DNA of 56,028 bases from JBJXFE01 sp046153875 (GTDB lineage Bacteria > Planctomycetota > Phycisphaerae > Phycisphaerales > UBA1924). Positions 34,201 to 42,674 of the stretch are shown here, piece by piece. A model generated the notes under the pieces. The model did not search any database and was not told where the DNA came from. It saw only the letters and a list, made by a program, of their open reading frames with translations. The stretch is from assembly GCA_046153875.1 (NCBI GenBank), contig JBJXFE010000075.1:1-56028 (forward strand), written 5' to 3'. Made by a program: the position numbers and the translations under genes. How positions within the stretch are numbered: the stretch's first letter is position 1; every line of letters starts with the position of its first letter.

Positions 34201-35823
34201 GGCGCCGACCGCGTCCTCCACGTCGCGGCCGAGAACGGCCGGTTCGAGTCCCCGTTCGTGACGGCCGTGCTCGCCGCCCCTGTCGGGCGCGACCGCCTCG
34301 CCGCCTATGAAAAGCTCAAGCCGCGCGGCACGTTCTCCGCCGACGTGGACATCCGCGACGGGTGGCAGACCCCGATCGACGCGGCTACCCCCGGCAAGCT
34401 CAAGGTCGCGGGCACGCTTGAGCCGCGGTCCTTCGCCTGCGAGATCGACGGCGTGCCGGTCGCCTTCGAGCGCTGCGCCGGATGGATCACCTTCGGCGGG
34501 GCCGAGGGCGTCTTCAACCGCCTCGCGGGGCACGCCGCGAACTGGTCGTTCACCGTGGACGGGGATTGGCGTCAGGCCGCGGGCGGCGGGCTGGTGCTCG
34601 ACCTGGCCCTGGCGTCCACCGGCTCGGCGCTCACGCCCGACGCCCGCGTCGTCATCCCCGAGAAACTCCGCAAGTCGCTCGACGACATCAAGCTCAAGAT
34701 CGAGGGCCCGTTCAACCTCCAGGACGCGCGGCTCACGCTGCTCGCGGGCGTCGAACCCTCGAAGGCGTGGACCCGGTTCCGCGGCAACATGGGCTTCGAG
34801 CGGGTGTCAATCGAGGCCGGGGCGAGCATCAGCGAGTGCGCCGGGCGGCTCAGCGCGACCTACGAGCAGCCCGCGGGCGGCGTGCCGGACTACCGCGTCT
34901 CCGTCTTCGCCGACCAGATGAGCATCGCGGGCGCGATCGCGTCCGACGCCCGCGCCGTGATCCAGAGCGGCGCTCATCCGGGTGAGGTTGTCATCCCTCT
35001 GTTCTCGGGCGACTGCCACGGCGGGCGCTTCGCCGGGCACGTGCGCGTCGCGCCGGCCGGGCAGGGTGACCGCGAGTTCGAGGCCACCTTCCAGGCCGGC
35101 GGCGTGGACTTCGGCCTGCTCCTCCACGACCTGAGCGCCAAGATGCGCAGCGTCGCGCTCGCCGCGGACCCCGCGGCGGACCTGCCCCCCGCCAAGCCCC
35201 GGCCCGAACCCGGTCAACGCGGGTCGCTCGACGCTGAAATGTCCGTCGCCGGGTTCGTCTCCGTGCCCGAGACCCGGCGCGGGCGCGGCATGATCCGCGT
35301 GACGGGCGAGGGTGTCCGCGTCATCGACCTGCCCGGCGTCCTCCCGCTCATCGAGGTCAGCAACCTGCAACTGCCCGCCGGCGACGCCCTCGACCACGCC
35401 GAGGCGTGTTACTTCGTGGACGGCGGCGTCGTCTCGTTCGACTCGATCCTGATCGACTCGGGCACCATCGAGATCGCGGGCTACGGCACGATGCAGTGGC
35501 CCTCGATGGAGATGGACCTGCGGTTCAACTCCCGGTCCGCGCGCCCCATCCCGATGGTCAGCTGGCTCTTCCAGGGCATCCGCGACCAGCTCGTCGCCAC
35601 CGGCGTCCGCGGCAAGCCCAACAAGCCCGACGTGAAGCTCATCTCGATGCCCGGACCCCGGCGTATGCTCGGGTCCGCCGTCGGCGCCGAAGAAACGGAC
35701 CGCGCCCGGCAACTGCGGGCGCTGGAGCGCCGCGCGGGACTCTCCCGGGCCCCGATCCGCCCGACGCCCGGGCCCGGCACGAGGCCCTCATCGTCGGCGG
35801 ACGCGACCACGGACGGCCCATGA
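31258..35823 (+). CDS. Large AsmA-like envelope protein
   Basis: A 1521-aa protein with one N-terminal transmembrane helix (WTVRVGVGVPLLLIAAFFVLT, about 60-80) and a long beta-rich body. Features fit AsmA/TamB-type proteins: short repeats of strand-rich DVDWPSTL-like and VTGTFSL-like segments, and a C-terminal AsmA-like block (IDSGTIEIAGYGTMQW). These proteins form grooves that carry lipids between membranes or support outer-membrane assembly. Its stop codon overlaps the next start (ATGA), coupling it to a LOG-family gene. Confidence 0.8.
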   Translation: MPEHPTNPARDPTSDRPGRPERCEPSLVRGVRRWVLLRQRWFRKLERWQRWTVRVGVGVPLLLIAAFFVLTRSPLTGAILLPRLSAALNLGIEADSVYVRLNGVLVLEGVRARIPGVDGPAGLVAQIERLSADVDWPSTLRGSARVREVDLLQPVIRVSQSIKDESLNIERFRLLEGPRRVIPSRPGLAAPPLDLPRVLATDGAIELCEHDDGVFAVLKRLPVDGMLTPAPGGERGYVVALTEHRTERPGRRGTTGLGFQLRGRFDSTSIALEMDNFSLADWPPSTVPTPFRELFAKLALQGDVTRAAFGYDDREGVTAELAIEGGELSLPIEPEGAPPPGAERMRMRGVTGSATFKQNSVLVRARGVLEDLPYTVTLLYDGTSVDSPFTCEIVCEKFRVDEHPRLLPYAPALVRKRLETFSGPTATLSTTLQISRGHATASGPGEIRFKGWMDLSNGRAAFDKFPYPFENISGRVSFDNNGVEIRDVTGVSPSGARLKAHGVVAPAHEDAEIDIFVTVEGAPVDEAIEEAFGPGRDRLMHALFNKPKHQALVDAGLILTPDEAVRLRAELDAALASRATEPDDPAALERRIADLQRRLETPVFDFGGLADISVHVHRPLGDQVEWETNIDIRLAHAGLVPDAFPLPVHLRDVTCQIRNEQATISGGEYRGLMGGTAEVTGTFSLPPTKRPDADPRPDVTIEARAFPLDALMIHALPGPDDGALKKSLRALGLSGSGVGRVRIAPLDLLGRAQRAERTPTGFDAALTVSGVTVAPPEPGSAPDAVPPEALVADGTGSIAVTERTLDLKLDALTAGAVGAGVPVKVHTVATFGFRPEPGAPATAPEITATVVGAGLDFRAPVERIIRAFSARAADEVVRLRARYSPEGFADAETRIVVADNATRSVGLDVTNLRGAAFDWLGGRVGLAESLGRVEVECARGVSARFDGLAGAMTFDGAPLSGVKLDGWYRFTPTPDGAAPFEGADRVLHVAAENGRFESPFVTAVLAAPVGRDRLAAYEKLKPRGTFSADVDIRDGWQTPIDAATPGKLKVAGTLEPRSFACEIDGVPVAFERCAGWITFGGAEGVFNRLAGHAANWSFTVDGDWRQAAGGGLVLDLALASTGSALTPDARVVIPEKLRKSLDDIKLKIEGPFNLQDARLTLLAGVEPSKAWTRFRGNMGFERVSIEAGASISECAGRLSATYEQPAGGVPDYRVSVFADQMSIAGAIASDARAVIQSGAHPGEVVIPLFSGDCHGGRFAGHVRVAPAGQGDREFEATFQAGGVDFGLLLHDLSAKMRSVALAADPAADLPPAKPRPEPGQRGSLDAEMSVAGFVSVPETRRGRGMIRVTGEGVRVIDLPGVLPLIEVSNLQLPAGDALDHAEACYFVDGGVVSFDSILIDSGTIEIAGYGTMQWPSMEMDLRFNSRSARPIPMVSWLFQGIRDQLVATGVRGKPNKPDVKLISMPGPRRMLGSAVGAEETDRARQLRALERRAGLSRAPIRPTPGPGTRPSSSADATTDGP

Positions 35824-36953
35824 CCCCCCCCCCTCAGCCGCCCCGCCCCGACCACGACCGGCTCGAGCTTGAGCCGCCGGCCACGCCGCGCGAGCCCGCC
35901 ATCCCCGAGCCGCCCGCCCAGCGACGCGCCGACGACCCGGACGTCGCCGAGACGTTCGACCGCCTCATCGAGCAGGTCGGCGGCGTGCGCGGCTCCTTCG
36001 AGGCCAGGCTCATCCGCGAGCTGATGACCGCGGGGCTCAAGCTCATCCCGGACGGACGCGACACGGGCGAGCTCAAGCTCATCGCCGCGGCCGTCAAGGA
36101 GCTGCGCTACGCCTTCCGCGTCTTCGGGCAGTACCGCGACCCGCACAAGGTCACGATCTTCGGCTCGGCCCGCACCGCCCCGGACCACCCGGACTTCGCC
36201 GCGGCGGTCGAGTTCGGTCGCCTCATGGCCCGGCGGGGCTGGATGATCATCACGGGCGCGGGCGACGGGATCATGCGCGCCGGCCACCTGGGCCCGGGCC
36301 GCGAGGCGAGCTTCGGCGTCGCCATCCGCCTGCCCTTCGAGACCACCGCGAACGAAGTCATCGCCGGCGACGAGAAGCTCATCCACTTCCGTTATTTCTT
36401 CACGCGCAAGCTCATGTTCATCAGCCAGGCCGAGGCGGTCGCGCTCTTCCCGGGCGGGTTCGGCACGCTCGACGAAGCCTACGAGGTGCTGACGCTCGTG
36501 CAGACCGGCAAGGCGTCGATGGTCCCGATCGTGTGCGTCGAGGGCGCGGGCGGGACGTATTGGCGCGACTGGGACCGCTTCACGCGCGACCAACTCATGG
36601 CCCGAGGGCTCATCAGCCCCGAGGACTCCGCGCTCTACTACATCGCCCGCGACCCGACCGACGCGGCCGACCACGTCGAGCGCTTCTACCGCAACTACCA
36701 CTCCTCGCGGTACGTCCGCGACGACTACATCATCCGCATCAAGCGCCCGCTGTCCGCGGACGCCGTCGAACGCCTCAATGGGGAGTTCGGGGCCCTGGTG
36801 AAATCGGGCCGGATCGTCCAGCGCGCCCCCTACGACGCCGAGGATGACCACCGCGACCTCCCCCGGATCGCCTTCACGCACACGAGGAGGCAGTTCGGGT
36901 TGATCCGCCGATTGATCGACCGGATCAACGACATGAGCCCCGGCGAACCGTAA
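35820..36953 (+). CDS. LOG-family Rossmann-fold protein (TIGR00730-like)
   Basis: A 377-aa protein with the LOG nucleotide-monophosphate hydrolase motif PGGFGTLDE, preceded by TGAGDGIMRAG and AIRLPFETTANEVI. Family members cleave AMP-type nucleotides or cytokinin riboside phosphates. The first about 55 residues are Pro-rich and disordered. The ATG overlaps the upstream stop (ATGA), indicating translational coupling. Codons 2-5 lie in a run of ten C (35824-35833), where slippage could shift the frame. Confidence 0.88.
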   Translation: MTPPPQPPRPDHDRLELEPPATPREPAIPEPPAQRRADDPDVAETFDRLIEQVGGVRGSFEARLIRELMTAGLKLIPDGRDTGELKLIAAAVKELRYAFRVFGQYRDPHKVTIFGSARTAPDHPDFAAAVEFGRLMARRGWMIITGAGDGIMRAGHLGPGREASFGVAIRLPFETTANEVIAGDEKLIHFRYFFTRKLMFISQAEAVALFPGGFGTLDEAYEVLTLVQTGKASMVPIVCVEGAGGTYWRDWDRFTRDQLMARGLISPEDSALYYIARDPTDAADHVERFYRNYHSSRYVRDDYIIRIKRPLSADAVERLNGEFGALVKSGRIVQRAPYDAEDDHRDLPRIAFTHTRRQFGLIRRLIDRINDMSPGEP

Positions 36954-37031
36954 ACTGTGGGGCCACGGACGGGCGGGGCCGGCGCCCGACACGCCCGCCC
37001 CCGGGCAGGGACGCCGCACCGGTGAGCCACG

Positions 37032-38105
37032 ATGCGCCGCGATCTGCAGTCAATCCGTTCCGCCCTCGGCCCCCGCGGATACCGCGCGCCGGCGAAGCGC
37101 TGCCGCGCCGTTGATCGAGCGCCGCACGCACTCTGGGCCTCCATTCTCTGCGGCTGCGTGGTGTTCATGTCCGGCTGCGGCGGGGGATCGCGCGGCAGCG
37201 CCGCCGTGACCGACGCCGCGAGCCCGGTGGTGCGCGGCGCGCGCAGCGGGCTGGAACTGTGGTCCTGGGTGGTGACGGACGCGCGGTCCACCTCCGGCCT
37301 CCGCGCCCCGCGCGACGAATCCGGCCCGCCCGGCCCGCCCGACCCCGGCACCGAGGTGAAGCCCCCGCCGCCCCGCGTCGAGATTGTGGACCTGAAGTAC
37401 GACGTGGCCGAAGTCCTCGCCCCCTACATCGAGCGCCCCGTGCCCATGGCCGCCGAGGAGCGCGCCCGGTGGTTCGCGGCCGGGCTGCGCGTCGTCAGCG
37501 TCCCGCTGGCGGACCTGGACCGCGTGCAGGCCCACCTGCGCACCGCCGGTCCGGTGCAGCGCCAGTGGCTGGGCGAAAAGCCCGACTGGTTCGACGCGGT
37601 CAGCGGCCCGGCGTTCTCGCGCCAGCGCCAGGTCGAGGCGCCGTTCGGACCCGCGACCCTCGAACCCGGCAACCTTCGTCTGATGCTGCGCTGCTGGCTG
37701 ACCCCGGACTGGTCGGGCTCCGAGGCCTCGTCGGGCCCGGGGGCGGCGTTGCGCGTCGAGCTCACGCCCGAGCACCGTCCGCACGCCGCCGCGCCCGCCT
37801 CCCTGCGCGCCGCCGGCGACCCGCGCGACACGTTGATGCCGCACCTGGCCGCTCACCTGCTCATGCGCCACGAAGAGGCGCTGCTCATCATCCCCGAGTC
37901 GCCGGACGTGGAGTGGTTCGGGCCCCGCGACGCCCGGGCCGCGGCTCAGCCTTCGATCGGCCCCGCCCCGCCGAGGCTCCCCACGATCGGCGAACTCATG
38001 CTCACGGCCGACGCCGACTCCGGCACCGGCCGGCGCGCCCGCGTCATCATCGTGCTCATCCCCCGCGTCCCGGACCGCTTCAGGCTCAGCGCGGCCGCGG
38101 ATTGA
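37032..38105 (+). CDS. Predicted lipoprotein, unknown function
   Basis: A 357-aa protein with a basic N-terminus, a hydrophobic stretch and lipobox VFMSGC, then a Pro/Gly-rich linker (DESGPPGPPDPG) and a mixed domain without recognised motifs. It is 78 bp after the LOG-family gene and precedes the HD-GYP gene on the same strand. Anchoring is well supported; function is not. Confidence 0.65.
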   Translation: MRRDLQSIRSALGPRGYRAPAKRCRAVDRAPHALWASILCGCVVFMSGCGGGSRGSAAVTDAASPVVRGARSGLELWSWVVTDARSTSGLRAPRDESGPPGPPDPGTEVKPPPPRVEIVDLKYDVAEVLAPYIERPVPMAAEERARWFAAGLRVVSVPLADLDRVQAHLRTAGPVQRQWLGEKPDWFDAVSGPAFSRQRQVEAPFGPATLEPGNLRLMLRCWLTPDWSGSEASSGPGAALRVELTPEHRPHAAAPASLRAAGDPRDTLMPHLAAHLLMRHEEALLIIPESPDVEWFGPRDARAAAQPSIGPAPPRLPTIGELMLTADADSGTGRRARVIIVLIPRVPDRFRLSAAAD

Positions 38106-38235
38106 GCGATCGGGAACGCATCGGCCCCCTCTCCATTCCGCCCAGCCCCGACCTCCCGATCTCGGGCCCGGCCGATTCGGGGGTCCGGCCCAAGCCGCGC
38201 GGGACGCCAGCCGATAACCGACGCGGAGGGTTCCC

Positions 38236-39519
38236 ATGCTGCGTGTCGGGCTCGCCCAAGCCAAGCCGGGGATGACGCTGGCGCTCCCGGTGTATCACCC
38301 GCTGCGCCACGACACGTGCCTGCTGGCCGCCGGGGTCGCGCTCGACCAGCGCACGATCGCGCGCCTGCGCGAGATCGGGCTGACGGACGCGTGGATCCGC
38401 TACCCGGGCGTCGAGCTGATCGATCCGTACCTGAGCCCGTCGGTGATCGAGGCCCAGGCGACGATGACCCACCACGTCCGCGAAGCGCTCGACGTCGTGG
38501 CCCAGGGGCAGCACGCCCGCCTGGAGTTCCTCCAGTACCGTGCGGCCGTCGCGTCGCTGATGACCGAACTGACGGCCAGCCCGCGGGCGATGATGTTCAT
38601 CCAGGAGATGGTGACGCGCGACCAGCCCGCCCTCGCCCACGCCTCGAACGTCTGCATGATGAGCCTGCTCATGGGGCTCAAGCTCGACGGGTACCTCATC
38701 GTCGAGCGGTCGCGTCTCGCGTCCGGCGTGGCGCGCGACGTGACCGACCTGGGCGTCGGCGGCATGATGCACGACATCGGGATGCTCCGGCTCGACCCCG
38801 GCGTGCTCCACCGATGGAACACCACGCAGGACGAGTCCGACCCCGCGTGGCGCGAGCACGTGCGCCTCGGGTACGAGATGGTCCAGGGCGCGGTCGGCCC
38901 GGCCGCCGCCTCCGCCGTGCTCCATCATCACCAGGCCTTCGACGGCTCCGGCTTCCCCCGCCGTCGCCTGCTCGACGATCGCGAGGAGCCCGTCGCCGGC
39001 TCGGACATCCACGTCTTCGCGCGGATCATCGCCGCCGCGGACGTCTTCGACCGCCTCCGCCACGCGCGCCACTCGCCCGGGGAAGGCGCGAGCGATCGCG
39101 CCGCCATCCCCGTGGTGCGGGTGTTGCGGGCGCTGCGCGGCGCGCCCCACGCGGACCGCATCGACCCCATGGTGTTCAAGGCGCTGCTCGCGGTGGTGCC
39201 CGCGTACGCGCCGGGGACCATCGTGAAGCTCAGCAACGGGCGCACCTGCGTCGTCACGGAGTGGTTCCCCGAGGACCCCTGCCGCCCGGACTGCCAGGAG
39301 ATCGGCGACGTCACGCGGGACTTCGATCGTCCCGGGTTCCAGGGGGAGAAGTTCCTGCTGCGGATGACGCCGGGGCTCGAAGTCGTCGAGGCCGAGGGGC
39401 ACCCGGTCGCGCGCGACAACTTCTACCCCGACCGCCCCGATGAGTTCGACCTGACGCTCGCGGGCAAGACGCTCTTCAACGCGGCCGCGAAGACGACCGG
39501 CCCGCGCAAGGTGGCGTGA
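38236..39519 (+). CDS. HD-GYP domain phosphodiesterase, c-di-GMP hydrolase type
   Basis: A 427-aa protein. The HD and GYP signatures are in order: HASN (His135), GGMMHDIG (His179-Asp180), REHVRLGYEM (His208), and HHHQAFDGSGFP (230-241, where GFP replaces GYP), then RIIAAADVFDRL. Such proteins degrade cyclic di-GMP, coupling to motility and surface behaviour. The pil gene block nearby makes this context plausible. The N-terminal about 100 residues lack a recognised sensor. Confidence 0.9.
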   Translation: MLRVGLAQAKPGMTLALPVYHPLRHDTCLLAAGVALDQRTIARLREIGLTDAWIRYPGVELIDPYLSPSVIEAQATMTHHVREALDVVAQGQHARLEFLQYRAAVASLMTELTASPRAMMFIQEMVTRDQPALAHASNVCMMSLLMGLKLDGYLIVERSRLASGVARDVTDLGVGGMMHDIGMLRLDPGVLHRWNTTQDESDPAWREHVRLGYEMVQGAVGPAAASAVLHHHQAFDGSGFPRRRLLDDREEPVAGSDIHVFARIIAAADVFDRLRHARHSPGEGASDRAAIPVVRVLRALRGAPHADRIDPMVFKALLAVVPAYAPGTIVKLSNGRTCVVTEWFPEDPCRPDCQEIGDVTRDFDRPGFQGEKFLLRMTPGLEVVEAEGHPVARDNFYPDRPDEFDLTLAGKTLFNAAAKTTGPRKVA

Positions 39520-39564
39520 CGGGCTCTCGCGGGCTCGGCATCCTGCGCACCGAACGGAGCCGGC

Positions 39565-41586
39565 TCAACCGCCGCCGGGGTTCGGGCCGCCGGCCGCGGG
39601 GGTCTTCTCGGCGTTCTCGGTGGTGGAGCCGTCGGCGCCGCCACCCGTCGCGGTCGGCGCGGCCGCCTGGGTCTCGGCGCCCTCCGTCGCGGGCTTCGCG
39701 TCCGTGCCCGCGGCGGTCTTGGTCTCGGATGCGGCTTCCGTCTTCGCGTCCGCCGCGGCTTCGGTCTTGGTGTCCGTTGCGCCCGCGGTCTTCTGGCCCG
39801 CCTCGTTCTGGGCCTGGGCGCCCGCGCCGCGCGGACCGCCCGGACCGCGCCGTTCACCGGCGCCGCCGCGGTTGGGAGCGCCCGCGCCGCGATCGCCTCC
39901 CTGCCCCTGGGCCCGGTCGCCGCGGGGGCGGTTCGGGCCGCCCGGGCTCGCGCCCGCCCCGCCCGTGGGCATCATGGCGGGCTGCCCGTTCTGCGCCTGC
40001 GCCCCGCCGATGGGCACGGGCTTGCCGTCGGTCCCCAGCTCAAACCCGACGAGCTTGAGGGCCGCGGGCTCCCACTCGGTGTTGAGCACCTCGCCCGGCG
40101 CGGGCTGGCGGAGGAGCACGCGCACGCCGGCTTCGAGCCCCGCCGCGATCTCCGCGAAGGTATCCGACCGCCGGTTGATCTTGACGGGGATCCGGTCGTA
40201 CTTCGAGCCCCGGGGCGTGTAGACGTACCGCAGCCCGTCCTCGGAGAAGACCGCCTGGATCGGCACGGCCAGCGTCTCCTCGACGCGGGCGAGCGTGATC
40301 ACCGCCTCGCAGCGCATCGAAGGGCGAAGGTTCTCCTGCCCGGCCTTGTCGAGCAGGATGCGGACGCTGTATTCGCGCCGGTTCGGGTCGCGCCAGCGGT
40401 CGCCGGTGTCGGCCATCACGCCGATGGACTCGACGCGCCCGCGGACCGTCTGCCCGCCGAGCATGTCGATCTTGACGGTGGCGTCCTGCCCGGGGCGGAC
40501 ACGCCCGGCGAGGCTCTCGTGCACCTTGACCACCGCGACCATCTCCGACGTGTCGGGCAGAACGATGAGCGTCTCGCGCGGGCGGACCTGCCGCCCGATC
40601 TGGAACGGCGTGTCGTCCCAGTTGCGCCCCGCGCTGGAGGCGTACACGACGAGCCCGGCCGACGGCGCCAACATCGTGCAGGCCGCGAACTGCTGCTGGA
40701 GCTTGGTCAGCCGCTCATCGCGGATGCCGAGCTGCCGCCGCTGGTTCAGCCGCGCCGCGTCCTTGATCGTGAGCTGGATGCCGTTCTGCTCGCGCGTCCG
40801 GTGCAGCTCGGCGGCGGCCTCCTCGACGTCGGAGAGCTTGCTCTTCTCGTCCTTGGGAAACTGGTACTCGCGGTACGTGATCTCGTCGAGCTCGGCCTTC
40901 GCGAGCGCCGCGTCGGCCTCGATCATGCGGATCTCGTCCTGGTCGTACTGGTCCTTGCTGAGGAACCCCTCGTCGAGCAGCCTCGTGTTCTGTTCGAACT
41001 TCAGGCGCAGGCGTTTCAGGTCGCGGTTGGCCTTGTCCTTGGCCAGCAGGATGTCCTGGTTCTTCTGCTCGACATCCCCCTTCTGCCACTGCTTCAGCGC
41101 CAACTCGGCGAGGTCGAACTTGAGCTTGGCCTGCCGCTCATTCGATTCGTTCTCGCTGGTCTGGATCTCGAACGCCTTCTCGGCCGCGACAAGCTCGGCC
41201 TTGGCTGTTTCCACCCGCAGCGACTCCTCGTCGATCTGCGTCTTGAGCTGGTCGCCGTTGAGCTTGATGACCAGGTCGCCCTTCGTGACGACCGTGCCCT
41301 CGGCCACCAGCTCCAGGATCGTCGAGTCGCTGTCCAGCTCGCTGCGCAGCTCGATCTGGTTTTTCGCCTGGAGGTCGCCCGTCGAGGTCGCCGTGATGTC
41401 GAAGGTCTGCATCGACGCCCGCCCGATGTCGGCCGCGGACGCCGTGTTCGTCGCGCGCGTGCGCGCCGGCCCGGCTACGGCGTACAGCGCCAGCACGCCG
41501 ACCCCGACCACCGTCCCGGCGATCAGCGCCAGGACCAACACCCGTCCGCGTCGTCGGCCCCGCGGCGTCCCCTGCTGTGCTGGCAT
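39565..41586 (-). CDS. HlyD/RND-type periplasmic adaptor with long disordered tail
   Basis: A 673-aa membrane-fusion protein. An N-terminal transmembrane helix (about residues 15-35) is followed by the lipoyl/hairpin domain with coiled coils (KAELVAAEKAFEIQT, KDKANRDLKRLRLKFEQN), a beta-barrel region (VRPRETLIVLPD, LAGRVRPGQDATVKI) and a YVYTPRG-type C-terminal domain. The last about 150 residues are Ala/Gly/Pro-rich and disordered. No transporter or outer-membrane partner is adjacent. The start is at the MPAQQ codon with an aaaggga RBS. Confidence 0.85.
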   Translation of the reverse strand: MPAQQGTPRGRRRGRVLVLALIAGTVVGVGVLALYAVAGPARTRATNTASAADIGRASMQTFDITATSTGDLQAKNQIELRSELDSDSTILELVAEGTVVTKGDLVIKLNGDQLKTQIDEESLRVETAKAELVAAEKAFEIQTSENESNERQAKLKFDLAELALKQWQKGDVEQKNQDILLAKDKANRDLKRLRLKFEQNTRLLDEGFLSKDQYDQDEIRMIEADAALAKAELDEITYREYQFPKDEKSKLSDVEEAAAELHRTREQNGIQLTIKDAARLNQRRQLGIRDERLTKLQQQFAACTMLAPSAGLVVYASSAGRNWDDTPFQIGRQVRPRETLIVLPDTSEMVAVVKVHESLAGRVRPGQDATVKIDMLGGQTVRGRVESIGVMADTGDRWRDPNRREYSVRILLDKAGQENLRPSMRCEAVITLARVEETLAVPIQAVFSEDGLRYVYTPRGSKYDRIPVKINRRSDTFAEIAAGLEAGVRVLLRQPAPGEVLNTEWEPAALKLVGFELGTDGKPVPIGGAQAQNGQPAMMPTGGAGASPGGPNRPRGDRAQGQGGDRGAGAPNRGGAGERRGPGGPRGAGAQAQNEAGQKTAGATDTKTEAAADAKTEAASETKTAAGTDAKPATEGAETQAAAPTATGGGADGSTTENAEKTPAAGGPNPGGG

Positions 41587-41794
41587 GGCGGTTCCCTTTC
41601 GATCGACCACGTACTCTGTCTTCGCCGCGGCGCTCGCCCCGGTTCGATCCAGGCCATTGCGGCCTATCGCCGTTTCGGCGTCAACGCCGCCGGGAGCGAA
41701 CTTCGTCATTCCTGCAGGCGCCGCCCCAACGGGCTGCGGCTGATTCTACTCCGCCGGTCCGCGCGTCCACGCACGAACCCCTTACGATCAACGC

Positions 41795-42511
41795 ATGGAC
41801 GCGGGCCTTCTTGCACCCTTCCTCGACGCCCACCCCGGGCGTGTGCTGGTCGCTACGGCCGCGCCCGCCGAGGGGAGGGCCGTTCTCCGTGCCTTGGGGG
41901 CCGATCCGGGTCTGGCCGAGCGCCCGTGGTCGCTGCACCGCGCCTCGCGCTGCCTGGACGTGGTCGCCACCGGCATCGGCAAGTCCAACGCGGCCGGGGC
42001 CGTCGCCCGGGTCCTCGACCCGGCCTGTCACCGTGCGGTGATCTCGACCGGCGTGGGCGGGGCGCTGCCCGGCTCGCGGCTCGCGCTCGGGGCCGTCGTG
42101 CTCGCCCCGCGCAGTGTGTTCGCCGACGAGGGGCTCGCGTCGCCGGAGGGCTTCGTGGACTGTGCGGCCCTCGGGTTCCCGCTCGGGCCGCCGGGCCTGA
42201 TTGAAGGATCGTGCGTGCGTGCCGACGCATCACTGATCGACGCGCTGCGACCGCTGGCGGATACGGAGGCGGATATCGCCACGGTCTCGACCTGCTCCGG
42301 CACCGACGCCCTGGCCCGGCTGGTCCGTGATCGCACGGGCGCGGCCGCCGAGGCCATGGAAGGGGCCGCGGTCGGCCTCGTGTCGGCCCGGCTGGGCGTG
42401 CCGTTTGTCGAGCTGCGGGTCATCAGCAACACGACCGGCGATCGGGCCGGCCAGGCGTGGGACCTGCGTGGCGCCCTGGGCGTGCTCGCGCGGCTTATCG
42501 GGCGTCTCTGA
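41795..42511 (+). CDS. mqnB: Futalosine hydrolase
   Basis: A 238-aa nucleosidase that cleaves futalosine to dehypoxanthinyl futalosine and hypoxanthine in the futalosine route to menaquinone. Conserved blocks are STGVGGALPGS, the late STCSGTDALARLVRDR, AEAMEGAAVGLV (with the Glu typical of nucleosidases) and ISNTTGDRAGQAWDLRGAL. Its presence shows that this organism makes menaquinone by the futalosine route. Divergent from the HlyD-like gene. Confidence 0.92.
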   Translation: MDAGLLAPFLDAHPGRVLVATAAPAEGRAVLRALGADPGLAERPWSLHRASRCLDVVATGIGKSNAAGAVARVLDPACHRAVISTGVGGALPGSRLALGAVVLAPRSVFADEGLASPEGFVDCAALGFPLGPPGLIEGSCVRADASLIDALRPLADTEADIATVSTCSGTDALARLVRDRTGAAAEAMEGAAVGLVSARLGVPFVELRVISNTTGDRAGQAWDLRGALGVLARLIGRL

Positions 42512-42674
42512 CCCGCTGGCGCTCTGAACGCTCTGCGCGACCTGGATCACCGGTCCGTCACGGGCGATCCAACCTCCCGCCTCAATCCTCCCCCGCTCCG
42601 CGCCGATGAGCCGCGTGGTCGGATTCGCGCGGGGGGCACGCGCGTTCCCGGACCCGCACCAGGAGGCGTCCGCG

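Noticed and set aside
30628..34533. A 1301-codon minus-strand frame ending in the response regulator
   Set aside because: Only the last 146 codons form a receiver domain with its own start and RBS at 31068. The rest is antisense to the AsmA-like gene.
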